The translations under genes were made by a program, and so were the position numbers. Source: Anaerolineae bacterium (GTDB lineage: Bacteria > Chloroflexota > Anaerolineae > Aggregatilineales > Phototrophicaceae). From it: DNA of 5,388 bases. The number at the start of each line of letters is the position of its first letter. Within the stretch, counting starts at the first letter, position 1. Below are positions 1 through 5,242 of this stretch, piece by piece. The notes under the pieces are model-generated. The model saw only the letters and a list, made by a program, of their open reading frames with translations, ran no database searches and was not told the origin of the DNA. Location of the stretch: positions 1 through 5,388 of the forward strand of contig JANQRM010000273.1 of NCBI GenBank assembly GCA_028284565.1, written 5' to 3'.

Positions 1-2
1 CG

Positions 3-614
3 AGTTCTCACTGGTCCGCATACGATGTGCCATCCGTCGGCAAGGATATTCTGGCATTGATCGAACATTTTGGTGGTCAACCTGCTCATGTCATCGGCAC
101 GTCTTTCTCCCCCGCTTCCATTGTCTGGGCGGCAGTCGAAGCACCTAAAAGCATCAAATCGCTTATTCTCATCGGTGCGTTTGTACGGGATGCTCAGCTA
201 AACCCGATTATGAAGGGCGTGATGTGGTTCATGATGAACAACCCCTGGCGTGTGCGAACTTGGCGAGCCTTCTACCCATCGATGTATCCGGCACATAAAC
301 CCGATGATTTTGATGACTATCTTAACCAGTTGACCAACAACCTCAAAGAAAAGGGGCGTTTTGATGCGGTAAAAGGCTTTGAGGCAACCAGTCGCAAACC
401 CTCAGAAAGCCGGTTGACGAAAATTCAAGCACCAACGCTGGTCATCATGGGAACAGCGGACCCGGATTTCCCTGACCCAGTTGCCGAAGCCAACTATATT
501 GTTGAACAAACAGGCGGTCAATTGGCATTGATTGACGGTGCAGGACATTATCCACAAACCGAAAAGCCCGACAAAACCACACCCGTCATCATTGAATTTT
601 TGCAGGGTGTGTAA
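3..614 (+). CDS. alpha/beta hydrolase, 5'-truncated by the window edge
   Basis: This is the C-terminal three quarters or so of an alpha/beta-hydrolase-fold enzyme. The frame is open from the first bases, so the true start lies outside the window; the GTG at 27 is only an internal valine codon. Counting from that GTG as residue 1, the nucleophile elbow is HVIGTSFS with Ser26 (codon 102-104), the likely acid is Asp145 in MGTADPDF, and the likely base is His174 in GAGHYPQTEKP. Order and spacing are right for the fold, with a helical lid of about 80 residues between strands. The elbow ends GTSFS instead of GxSxG, with serine replacing the last glycine. Substrate cannot be told: esterase, haloalkane dehalogenase-like and epoxide hydrolase relatives share this layout. 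It is followed 67 bp downstream by a TetR gene on the same strand, which may be co-transcribed. The family call is secure; the reaction is unknown. Confidence 0.9.
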   Translation, partial: SSHWSAYDVPSVGKDILALIEHFGGQPAHVIGTSFSPASIVWAAVEAPKSIKSLILIGAFVRDAQLNPIMKGVMWFMMNNPWRVRTWRAFYPSMYPAHKPDDFDDYLNQLTNNLKEKGRFDAVKGFEATSRKPSESRLTKIQAPTLVIMGTADPDFPDPVAEANYIVEQTGGQLALIDGAGHYPQTEKPDKTTPVIIEFLQGV

Positions 615-630
615 GATTATTAGGCACATT

Positions 631-652
631 GGGGCGTGACCGATTGCGCCCC
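631..652. repeat. GC-rich hairpin repeat, copy 1
   Basis: A perfect 6-bp inverted repeat, GGGGCG (631-636) and CGCCCC (647-652), with a 10-nt loop, followed by TACCC. It sits between the hydrolase stop and the TetR start and has no T-tract, so it is not a normal terminator. It resembles the short palindromes ending in CGCCCCTAC that are scattered through intergenic DNA of many Chloroflexota and cyanobacterial genomes (from memory, not searched). A related copy lies at 3631-3655. Confidence 0.5.
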
Positions 653-681
653 TACCCATCAAATAGACGTGGAATTGCTTT

Positions 682-1239
682 ATGCCCTATCCCTCTCAAA
701 TTGACCGTGAGCGCATTATTGAAACCGCCCGTGAGCTAATCGAAACACAGGGCATTGATGCTGTGACCTTGCGTATGGTCGCTGATCAGCTCGGTGTCAA
801 AGCCCCATCGTTGTATCGCTATGTTAAGAACAAAAACGCGATGCTACTCGCAGTCAATGAAGTGACGCACCAAGAGTTGACTGACGCGATCATGCAAGTT
901 GCCGATAGCTCTACACCCCTCTCCGAACGTCTGGTTTCGATAGCCATTGCCTATCGCCAATATGCCCATGCTCATCCTGTTTGTTACGAATTGGCAATGA
1001 GTAGTAATCCCGAAATCAAACCGCCACAGGACGTGCTGGTGCAACAGGTATTGCCCTTACAGGCTTTATTCGCCCAACTCACTAATGAAACCGTTTCGCT
1101 CGTCGCGTTACGGGGCGCACTTGCGTTATTACATGGTTGGGTGAGTTTGGAAATTAATCAGCAATTACAACGAGGGGGGGATTTAAACGCTCACTTTGAG
1201 CAAAGCTTTCGAGCTTATCTGGCAGGCTGGCAACAGTAG
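682..1239 (+). CDS. TetR/AcrR-family regulator with WHG-type C-terminal domain
   Basis: A 185-residue one-component transcriptional regulator expected to bind DNA as a dimer and release it on binding a small ligand. The N-terminal TetR domain spans about residues 8-55: IIETARELIETQG forms the first helices and residues 30-50 (VADQLGVKAPSLYRYVKNK) the helix-turn-helix. The C-terminal part contains LRGALALLHGWVSLE (about 143-157), typical of the TetR_C_33/WHG ligand domain. ATG 682 gives the usual short lead before the DNA-binding domain. No strong Shine-Dalgarno is visible (GTGGAA lies about 8 nt upstream). It follows the hydrolase by 67 bp on the same strand, so it may regulate that operon, but the upstream promoter is outside the window. 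The ligand is unknown. Confidence 0.9.
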   Translation: MPYPSQIDRERIIETARELIETQGIDAVTLRMVADQLGVKAPSLYRYVKNKNAMLLAVNEVTHQELTDAIMQVADSSTPLSERLVSIAIAYRQYAHAHPVCYELAMSSNPEIKPPQDVLVQQVLPLQALFAQLTNETVSLVALRGALALLHGWVSLEINQQLQRGGDLNAHFEQSFRAYLAGWQQ

Positions 1240-1266
1240 ATTTATCTCCGATGCCGATTAGCAACC

Positions 1267-1285
1267 ACAGGCTGAATGAGCCTGT
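1267..1285. terminator. weak bidirectional hairpin between convergent genes
   Basis: ACAGGCT (1267-1273) and AGCCTGT (1279-1285) form a perfect 7-bp stem with a 5-nt loop in the 56-bp gap between the convergently transcribed TetR genes. Position suggests a shared transcription end, but neither side carries a convincing T-tract, so termination is only an inference. Confidence 0.35.
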
Positions 1286-1295
1286 TGAATAATCC

Positions 1296-1961
1296 TCAAT
1301 CATTGAGAAATTGTTGATAGTCTCGTTTAAAAGTGTCGACATAATTCTTGAGAGCGATATTGCCTACATCAGGTGGCACTGTTTCCTTTGTACCGACAAA
1401 TTGCTCAAACATAGTAAAGAAATGGTCTAGAATAGTTTCATAATCAATATTTGGATGGGCACCCATATTAAAAGGAGACGAGAATAAACCTTGCCGGAAA
1501 ATAACCTCAATCCATGCGATAATTTCCACATCGAGATCAGCACGAACTAGACCATATGTTTGCAATGTACTAAACCACTTGGTATTCCATAGTAACATAC
1601 CGGACATTGCCTTCTCATATATTGGATCATGAATGAAGCTACCCAGAACGAATTGATTTTGTGCATAGAGCGCAAGGATAAAAGGACGCTGTCGAACAGC
1701 TAGCACAGCATTACGATAAACGCCCCGTAAACTGCCTCCTTCAGGGTCATGCTCAACCAATTCTAGCCATGTATCCATGTACGCTTCACTCTCGACCCAA
1801 AGTAACTCAGTAAACAAAGTTTCTTTGGTCTTCCATTTGGTATAGATTGTACTGCGCGCAATGCCTGCTTCATTAGCGATGTCCTGCATAGTTGTTTTGT
1901 CATAGCCCTGTCGCAGTACCGCGCGGACAGCAGCTTCTCTGATACGTTTTTCTGTATTCAT
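1296..1961 (-). CDS. TetR/AcrR-family regulator, likely autorepressor
   Basis: A 221-residue TetR regulator. The N-terminal domain runs from KRIREAAVRAVLRQGYDKTT (residues 5-24) into a clear helix-turn-helix, MQDIANEAGIARSTIYTKWKTKETLF (25-50). The rest is helical ligand/dimer domain with no recognisable subfamily signature, so no ligand can be named. The ATG start has AGGTGA three bases upstream, a good though closely spaced ribosome site. The gene is divergent from a small membrane protein gene, with a perfect inverted repeat between them at 1972-1996 placed to block both promoters; this arrangement strongly suggests autoregulation plus control of the neighbour. The last codons overlap a CTCAAT-C-ATTGAG palindrome at 1295-1307. 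It is not close in sequence to the TetR at 682, so it is not a tandem duplicate. Confidence 0.9.
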   Translation of the reverse strand: MNTEKRIREAAVRAVLRQGYDKTTMQDIANEAGIARSTIYTKWKTKETLFTELLWVESEAYMDTWLELVEHDPEGGSLRGVYRNAVLAVRQRPFILALYAQNQFVLGSFIHDPIYEKAMSGMLLWNTKWFSTLQTYGLVRADLDVEIIAWIEVIFRQGLFSSPFNMGAHPNIDYETILDHFFTMFEQFVGTKETVPPDVGNIALKNYVDTFKRDYQQFLND

Positions 1962-1971
1962 ATTTCACCTA

Positions 1972-1996
1972 TAGACAAAATGACAATATTTGTCTA
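1972..1996. promoter_or_regulatory. TetR-type operator, 8+8 bp inverted repeat
   Basis: TAGACAAA (1972-1979) and TTTGTCTA (1989-1996) are perfect inverted arms around a 9-bp spacer. A third half-site, GACAA at 1982-1986, pairs with TTGTC at 1990-1994 as a second, shorter overlapping palindrome, giving three half-sites in 8-bp steps. The site lies between the divergent TetR gene and the membrane-protein gene and covers a plus promoter, which is where TetR repressors normally bind. Binding by the adjacent regulator is inferred. Confidence 0.7.
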
Positions 1997-2000
1997 AAAT
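1972..2000 (+). promoter_or_regulatory. promoter of the small membrane protein gene
   Basis: TAGACA (1972-1977, 5/6 to TTGACA) and TAAAAT (1995-2000, 5/6 to TATAAT) are separated by exactly 17 bp. The predicted start near 2007 leaves a leader of about 60 nt before ATG 2067. The inverted repeat at 1972-1996 includes the -35 box and fills the spacer, so bound repressor would exclude RNA polymerase. Confidence 0.55.
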
Positions 2001-2024
2001 GTACATAAGAGATCGATCTGTCAA
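1998..2024 (-). promoter_or_regulatory. promoter of the minus-strand TetR gene
   Basis: On the minus strand a perfect TTGACA -35 lies at 2019-2024. The -10 is weaker: TACATT at 1998-2003 (15-bp spacer) or CATTTT at 1996-2001 (17-bp spacer). Either overlaps the -10 of the plus promoter, so the two promoters probably cannot be used at once. The predicted start would fall inside the operator. The 10-bp palindrome AGATCGATCT (2010-2019) lies in the spacer. Confidence 0.45.
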
Positions 2025-2066
2025 GCAATAACCATCTGTATACTACATAAGAACGAAGGATAGAAT

Positions 2067-2444
2067 ATGAATTTCACATTTCCACATGATAACAACCTGC
2101 AACGCTCAAAATTGATAGCCTCTTTGTTAGGACCAGTTCTGACTGCTTCGACCCTAACAGAAGCGATTAACCTCCACATTTACACCACTCGCACACCGCA
2201 GGTTACTTTCCTAAATGGAATGATATTATTTGTATTGGGTCTGGCTGTAGTTCGCTTTCACAACCTCTGGCGACGTTCATGGGTCATAATCATCACAATT
2301 ATGGGCTGGATGATACTTCTTTCCGGTTTGTTCCGGATGCTATTCCCGGATGCTCAACAAGCCAGTATAAGTCCAGTCACTTATGCTGTCATCATCGGGC
2401 TCAGCTTGGTTGGTCTCTTCATGACCTTCAAGGCATATCGCTAA
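2067..2444 (+). CDS. small four-helix integral membrane protein, function unknown
   Basis: A 125-residue protein with four predicted membrane segments at about residues 17-35, 48-63, 72-94 and 103-121, no cleavable signal peptide and no catalytic motif. Recognisable features are the polar HNLWRRSW stretch (65-72) in the loop after helix 2, GWMILLSGLFRM (80-91) in helix 3 and NLH (35-37) after helix 1. Similar short hypothetical membrane proteins with HN-x-W and GW-x-x-x-L-x-G motifs occur in several bacterial groups, as far as I recall, without an assigned function. The start is well supported: GAAGGA at 2055-2060 is 6 bp from the ATG. It is divergent from a TetR gene and its promoter overlaps the probable operator, so it is likely the main regulated target. 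A role in stress or compound response is only inferred from that context. Confidence 0.8.
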   Translation: MNFTFPHDNNLQRSKLIASLLGPVLTASTLTEAINLHIYTTRTPQVTFLNGMILFVLGLAVVRFHNLWRRSWVIIITIMGWMILLSGLFRMLFPDAQQASISPVTYAVIIGLSLVGLFMTFKAYR

Positions 2445-2471
2445 GTTTGGCTACTAGTGAGCAATTGACGG

Positions 2472-2493
2472 AGGTGTAGTGTTATATACACCT
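2472..2493 (+). terminator. hairpin after the membrane protein gene
   Basis: AGGTGTA (2472-2478) and TACACCT (2487-2493) form a perfect 7-bp stem with an 8-nt loop, 28 bp after the stop codon. The following ATATT is not a real T-tract, so this is a weak terminator candidate or a binding site. Confidence 0.3.
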
Positions 2494-2513
2494 ATATTAA
2501 GTAGAATCTATGG

Positions 2514-2543
2514 TTGCAACTTCAATAATCGTCTACCTATCAT
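2514..2543 (+). promoter_or_regulatory. candidate promoter of the CoA-binding protein gene
   Basis: TTGCAA (2514-2519, 4/6 to consensus) and TATCAT (2538-2543, 5/6) are 18 bp apart. The -35 overlaps the 8-bp palindrome GTTGCAAC. The predicted start near 2550 would abut the palindrome at 2551-2562. The arms ATCTATG (2506-2512) and CATAGAT (2541-2547) bracket the promoter as a 7-bp inverted repeat. Confidence 0.35.
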
Positions 2544-2550
2544 AGATCAC

Positions 2551-2562
2551 TACTTATAAGTA
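2551..2562. promoter_or_regulatory. 12-bp perfect palindrome upstream of the CoA-binding gene
   Basis: TACTTATAAGTA is fully self-complementary and lies 43 bp before the preferred start of the CoA-binding protein gene, at the predicted transcription start. It could be an operator for an unidentified dimeric regulator; chance in AT-rich DNA is not excluded. Confidence 0.3.
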
Positions 2563-2604
2563 ACGGAGATAAGCTAAAGTAAGATGTATACAAATGGGGA
2601 AAAT

Positions 2605-3081
2605 ATGACATTTCTCAAATTGAAATATCAAGAGAAGGTTGATGATTTTCTAGCTCAAAAGCGCATCGCGGTCTGTGGATTGTCCCGATCAAAAGACAGC
2701 GGGGCAGGTGCGATCTATGTGAAATTGCGTGAAAACAACTATGATGTTGTCCCAATTCATCCAGAAGCTGAAGTATTACATGGTGATACCTGTTATCCAA
2801 ATCTCAGTGCAATTCCCGGTGGTGTGGATGCGGTCTTTATCATGAATAGCCCGGACATTAGTGAAGGTATTGTCTACGAAGCTGCAAACTTGGGCATCGA
2901 ACATGTATGGATGCACGATAACACTATGATGCCATCAAGTGTTTCACAGGTAGCCGTTGACTTTGCTACCGAACAAGATATGAATGTGATCGATGTAGGT
3001 TGTCCGATCATGTTCTTGCAGCCGGACTTATTCCATATTTGTATGCGCTGGATAATCAAGGCGCGTGGCAAAATGAAATAG
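2605..3081 (+). CDS. CoA-binding domain protein (CoA_binding_2, YccU-like)
   Basis: A 158-residue single-domain Rossmann protein of the CoA_binding_2 family, related to the CoA-binding domain of succinyl-CoA and acetyl-CoA synthetases but without catalytic subunits. The nucleotide-binding loop is RIAVCGLSRSKDSGAG (20-35). It is followed by YDVVPIHPE (46-54), the second-strand hydrophobic motif VDAVFIMNSP (74-83), GIEHVWMHD (97-105) and the conserved C-terminal DVGCPIMFL (130-138). Family length is usually 130-160. I chose ATG 2605 because GGGGA lies 4 nt upstream and homologues start close to the KVDDFLAQKRIAV segment; the in-frame ATG at 2584 would add seven residues but has no nearby ribosome site. 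The protein is cytosolic and probably binds CoA or acyl-CoA; its cellular role is unsettled in the family. It is monocistronic, with its own promoter candidate and a strong terminator. Confidence 0.9.
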   Translation: MTFLKLKYQEKVDDFLAQKRIAVCGLSRSKDSGAGAIYVKLRENNYDVVPIHPEAEVLHGDTCYPNLSAIPGGVDAVFIMNSPDISEGIVYEAANLGIEHVWMHDNTMMPSSVSQVAVDFATEQDMNVIDVGCPIMFLQPDLFHICMRWIIKARGKMK

Positions 3082-3092
3082 TCAATATATAT

Positions 3093-3139
3093 AGGAAAAG
3101 CCTGCCATGTAAGTTTTTCGCAGGTTTTTTTTGTTTCCT
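3093..3139 (+). terminator. rho-independent terminator of the CoA-binding gene
   Basis: CCTGC (3101-3105) pairs with GCAGG (3120-3124). The stem is extended by the upstream AAAAG against the start of an eight-T tract (3125-3132). An outer inverted repeat, AGGAAA (3093-3098) with TTTCCT (3134-3139), encloses it. It lies 12 bp after the stop codon. Confidence 0.75.
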
Positions 3140-3179
3140 GAATACTTACTTCAGTTCAGAGTTTATATGCTTGATATAG

Positions 3180-3454
3180 GAGTCGAGCGATGACTTATTT
3201 GATACACCCTCTGAGAAGGTTAAAACTGTGTCCACAAGGGTGATTGAAAAGTACAATGGCTCTCGTTTAACCACCTCGGTTCGTAAGCCAACCTACAATC
3301 GCAAAACTGATTTACGGGTCAAACGACATGACCCTGTTGCTAGTCCTATGAACCGTTTTACAGGTGATGTGGCGAAGATGTATGCCATACGTCTTATGTT
3401 ATTGATGGTGGTAAGCCACGGATTATTCTGGCTTCATTGTCTCAAGCGTTTATT
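3180..3454 (+). pseudogene. fragment of an IS1182-like DDE transposase, frameshifted
   Basis: Two frames together spell an internal piece of a transposase. From 3180 the first frame has TYNRKTDLRVKRHDPVASPM, matching the family pattern of an aromatic-arginine stretch followed by a DPDASPM-type motif. After a shift near 3383 the second frame reads CHTSYVIDGGKPRIILASL, matching the family's YHTHYVVDGGKARIILAALVTP region, then stops at 3455-3457. About 90 codons remain of a gene normally around 450 codons. There is no start, the upstream frame is closed by a TAG at 3177, and neither end of the element is evident, so it cannot produce transposase. The GTG at 3228 opens a 90-codon reading frame but it runs out of register. 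The transposase assignment is from remembered family motifs; the exact IS family is less certain than the pseudogene status. Confidence 0.7.
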
Positions 3455-3927
3455 TAACAGACAGCTAGAAAACTCACTCCTGACTCTGCTGGTGAGGTAG
3501 CACTCAGCATCCCATTTCATTTTTTGTGACTTGAAGTGAAAAGTTGAAACTATTCGCTTGTTCCAATCGAGGACTTTTTCAACAGCTTGGAATGATGTGC
3601 GACTATCCTACTCACGCCTCTATAACGCAAATGCAGGAGCGTGTTGCCCCTGCATGTTCTACTATCTATGGAGTTGTTTGGCTAATGCCTTCTAGTCGTG
3701 TCTTCCCATCAACTGCAAGTTCAATGATTTGTGCATAATTTCCGACGCTTTTCTTGCGTCAACGTGAGGTCGAATCTATCTGACCTGAATATGGAGAATT
3801 TTCACAAACCCTCGATACCCCGTAGAATGGGAAATTTAGAATTACGGATGTGAAGCTGGTGTTGCAGGTTCTTCCACATACGTCCTCCATATAAAAGAAA
3901 ATTACTGTTGTAATAACTTTCTTTATG
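3455..3927. other. non-coding or decayed region
   Basis: No intact gene is recognisable on either strand. The stretch holds the second GC-rich hairpin repeat (3631-3655) and a GACGC/GCGTC stem-loop (3744-3748 and 3756-3760). On the minus strand, two adjoining frames between about 3666 and 3795 look protein-like (FDLTLTQEKRRKL, then YAQIIELAVDGKTRLEGIS). Short open frames of 60-65 codons here have no ribosome site and no family resemblance. Near 3570-3585 the sequence GGACTTTTTCAACAGC looks like DNA often seen beside IS elements, so this may be debris of the same insertion. Confidence 0.5.
3631..3655. repeat. GC-rich hairpin repeat, copy 2
   Basis: Ten-base arms ATGCAGGAGC (3631-3640) and GCCCCTGCAT (3646-3655) are complementary at 9 of 10 positions around the 5-nt loop GTGTT. 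Core and layout resemble the hairpin at 631-652. No T-tract follows. It lies in decayed DNA beside the transposase fragment. Confidence 0.5.
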
Positions 3928-4011
3928 TTGCTGACAGTATATGCGGAAATGAACAAGTTCCCCAGTGACAGATGTCATAGTTTGGAGGTGACATATTACT
4001 TTTGCTGACAG
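3928..4011. promoter_or_regulatory. cluster of TGACA half-sites upstream of the NTF2-like gene
   Basis: The 10-mer TTGCTGACAG occurs twice in direct orientation (3928-3937 and 4002-4011). Between them lie the palindrome TGACA-GA-TGTCA (3966-3977) and another TGACA (3989-3993). Five half-sites within 84 bp, just before the promoter at 4034-4063, suggest binding of a dimeric regulator. The protein involved is unknown. Confidence 0.4.
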
Positions 4012-4033
4012 CAGACCAAGTGGGTGTGCTTTA

Positions 4034-4063
4034 TTGCCAAGATAAAGTTGCTTCCAGTATATT
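4034..4063 (+). promoter_or_regulatory. promoter of the NTF2-like gene
   Basis: TTGCCA (4034-4039, 5/6) and TATATT (4058-4063, 5/6) are 18 bp apart. Predicted start is near 4070, giving a leader of about 27 nt that includes the ribosome site at 4084-4089. Confidence 0.5.
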
Positions 4064-4096
4064 TATATTGACGTAGGCACAAGAAAGGATGCTGAT

Positions 4097-4483
4097 ATGA
4101 CGAATCAGACTCCGGATGAAGTAGTGATTCGTGAAGTGGCTTTAGACTATATCGAGGGCTGGTTTGAGGGTGATGCTGAACGGATGGCACGGAGCCTACA
4201 TCCTAACTTGGCAAAACGCTCCATTCGCTATGATACTGAGGCAGGTGAAACCCGCTTTTTTCACATTTCACGAGATGATATGGTCGGATACACGGAAGCG
4301 GGTGGTGGGCGTGATGTCGGACGTGACAAGGTTTACTATCACATTGACATCCTCGATTCGGGTCAGGATATGGCGGTGGTCAGGGTTGAATCGTATGGCT
4401 ACCTTGACCATCTTCAGGTTGCAAAGTGTGATGGCGAATGGTCTATCGTCAATATCCTTTATATGAGAACCCAGACTGATTGA
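4097..4483 (+). CDS. putative lumazine-binding / NTF2-fold protein
   Basis: A 128-residue cytosolic protein of the SnoaL/NTF2 superfamily, closest to the group annotated as putative lumazine-binding (Lumazine_bd_2). The N-terminal helix carries the family signature VALDYIEGWFEGDAERMARSLHP (about residues 14-36), followed by LAKR (38-41), a GGGRD turn (69-73) and the paired strands MAVVRVESYGYLDHLQVAK (92-110) and GEWSIVNILY (113-122). The fold forms a cone-shaped pocket; in this group no ligand or reaction is established, and lumazine binding is an annotation name only. AAAGGA at 4084-4089, 7 bp before the ATG, supports the start. The gene has its own promoter and terminator and is preceded by a cluster of TGACA sites, so it looks independently regulated. 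The fold is secure; function is unknown. Confidence 0.88.
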   Translation: MTNQTPDEVVIREVALDYIEGWFEGDAERMARSLHPNLAKRSIRYDTEAGETRFFHISRDDMVGYTEAGGGRDVGRDKVYYHIDILDSGQDMAVVRVESYGYLDHLQVAKCDGEWSIVNILYMRTQTD

Positions 4484-4499
4484 TGGACAGTTGAAAGTG

Positions 4500-4528
4500 A
4501 AGGCACATCTACATTGGGTGTGCTTTTT
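4500..4528 (+). terminator. rho-independent terminator of the NTF2-like gene
   Basis: GCACATC (4503-4509) pairs with GGTGTGC (4517-4523), including one G-T pair, around a 7-nt loop. T4524-4528 follow, with A-T and G-T extension at the base. It begins 17 bp after the stop codon. Confidence 0.7.
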
Positions 4529-4567
4529 AGATGATTGTATTTGGATTAGGGGTGGAACAATCGCCCG

Positions 4568-5158
4568 ATGAAACTTGGATTGATTGCGGATATTCACGCG
4601 GATTATGATACGTTAACCAGTGTGTTGGCGACTCTACAGACTGTGCATCAGGTGGATAGGCTCTTGTGTGCAGGTGATCTGGTGGGTTATGGGTCACAAG
4701 CGAATGCAGTGGTGGCGTTGTTTCGGGAGTCCGATATCCCCACGGTCAAAGGCAATCATGACTCGCCCTCAGCAGACATCACATCGAAGAATGCGGAGTA
4801 CCTGCGCCATTTGCCCTTCGACCTGCGTACTGAGGTGGCAGGATATAGCATCTATCTGTGTCATGGGATTCCGCAGACGAATGTGATGGGTTTTACTGAG
4901 CGCATGTTAGCTTATGACAGTGCGCGGGACAGCGTGCTGGGTCTGGGTGTGGATTTTGTGCTCGCGGGACATACGCATCAGGTGTTTTGTCAGCATGTAG
5001 GACAGACATGGATACTCAATCCCGGCGCGTTGTATGCTCAGAGCGACACGGGAACGTCACAGAGTTATGGCATACTCGATTTTGACAGGCTGGTATTCAC
5101 CATCTGGGATTCTGTCCGTCATGAACTGAAGACTGAATTCCTCCTCGAATCTTTATAG
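4568..5158 (+). CDS. metallophosphoesterase, YfcE/MJ0936-like
   Basis: A 196-residue calcineurin-like phosphoesterase (Metallophos_2) that should hydrolyse phosphodiester or phosphomonoester bonds using two metal ions. All metal and catalytic motifs are present in order: Asp8 and His10 (ADIH), Asp37 (AGDLVGYG), Asn63-His64 (KGNHD), His99 (LCHG), then His135 and His137 (AGHTH), followed by the family's ILNPGAL turn (149-155). Length suits the stand-alone YfcE-type enzymes; the physiological substrate cannot be read from sequence. It is cytosolic, with no signal peptide. ATG 4568 is the only reasonable start, as the frame is closed by a TAG at 4547 and the protein begins directly with the first strand. 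The nearest purine-rich site, AGGGGTGGA, is about 12 nt away, farther than usual. No good promoter was seen in the 40 bp after the preceding terminator, so some read-through is possible. Confidence 0.93.
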   Translation: MKLGLIADIHADYDTLTSVLATLQTVHQVDRLLCAGDLVGYGSQANAVVALFRESDIPTVKGNHDSPSADITSKNAEYLRHLPFDLRTEVAGYSIYLCHGIPQTNVMGFTERMLAYDSARDSVLGLGVDFVLAGHTHQVFCQHVGQTWILNPGALYAQSDTGTSQSYGILDFDRLVFTIWDSVRHELKTEFLLESL

Positions 5159-5177
5159 AAGCCTATATGAAGCGTTG

Positions 5178-5207
5178 TTGTCAAAATGTGACGGTATTGG
5201 CTATAGT
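5178..5207 (+). promoter_or_regulatory. promoter of the gene at 5243
   Basis: TTGTCA (5178-5183, 5/6) and TATAGT (5202-5207, 5/6) are separated by 18 bp, with a predicted start near 5214 and a leader of about 29 nt. A small inverted repeat, GTCA (5180-5183) and TGAC (5189-5192), overlaps the -35 box. Confidence 0.5.
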
Positions 5208-5242
5208 GTATCCATCTGTCTGATTGAATTTTTGTTGTGTCA

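Noticed and set aside
631..652. Hairpin as a rho-independent terminator for the hydrolase gene
   Set aside because: There is no T-tract on the plus strand, and the next gene in the same direction begins 30 bp later.
3228..3500. Open frame of 90 codons read as an independent gene
   Set aside because: Its first half is the transposase fragment, and the second half is out of register with the homologous frame, so it is a pseudogene read-through and not a separate protein.
3759..3956. Minus-strand frame of 65 codons in the gene-poor stretch
   Set aside because: No ribosome site, no recognisable motif and cysteine-rich low-information sequence. It is treated as chance.
3981..4076. Short frame following GGAGGTG, reading LLTADQVGVLYC
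   Set aside because: There is no ATG, GTG or TTG at a suitable distance from the GGAGG; the nearest TTG is about 13 nt away, and the frame ends after 24 codons from there.
4268..4597. Minus-strand frame of 109 codons
   Set aside because: It is antisense to the NTF2-like gene and spans its terminator. No ribosome site or family motif was found; it is a shadow of the real gene.
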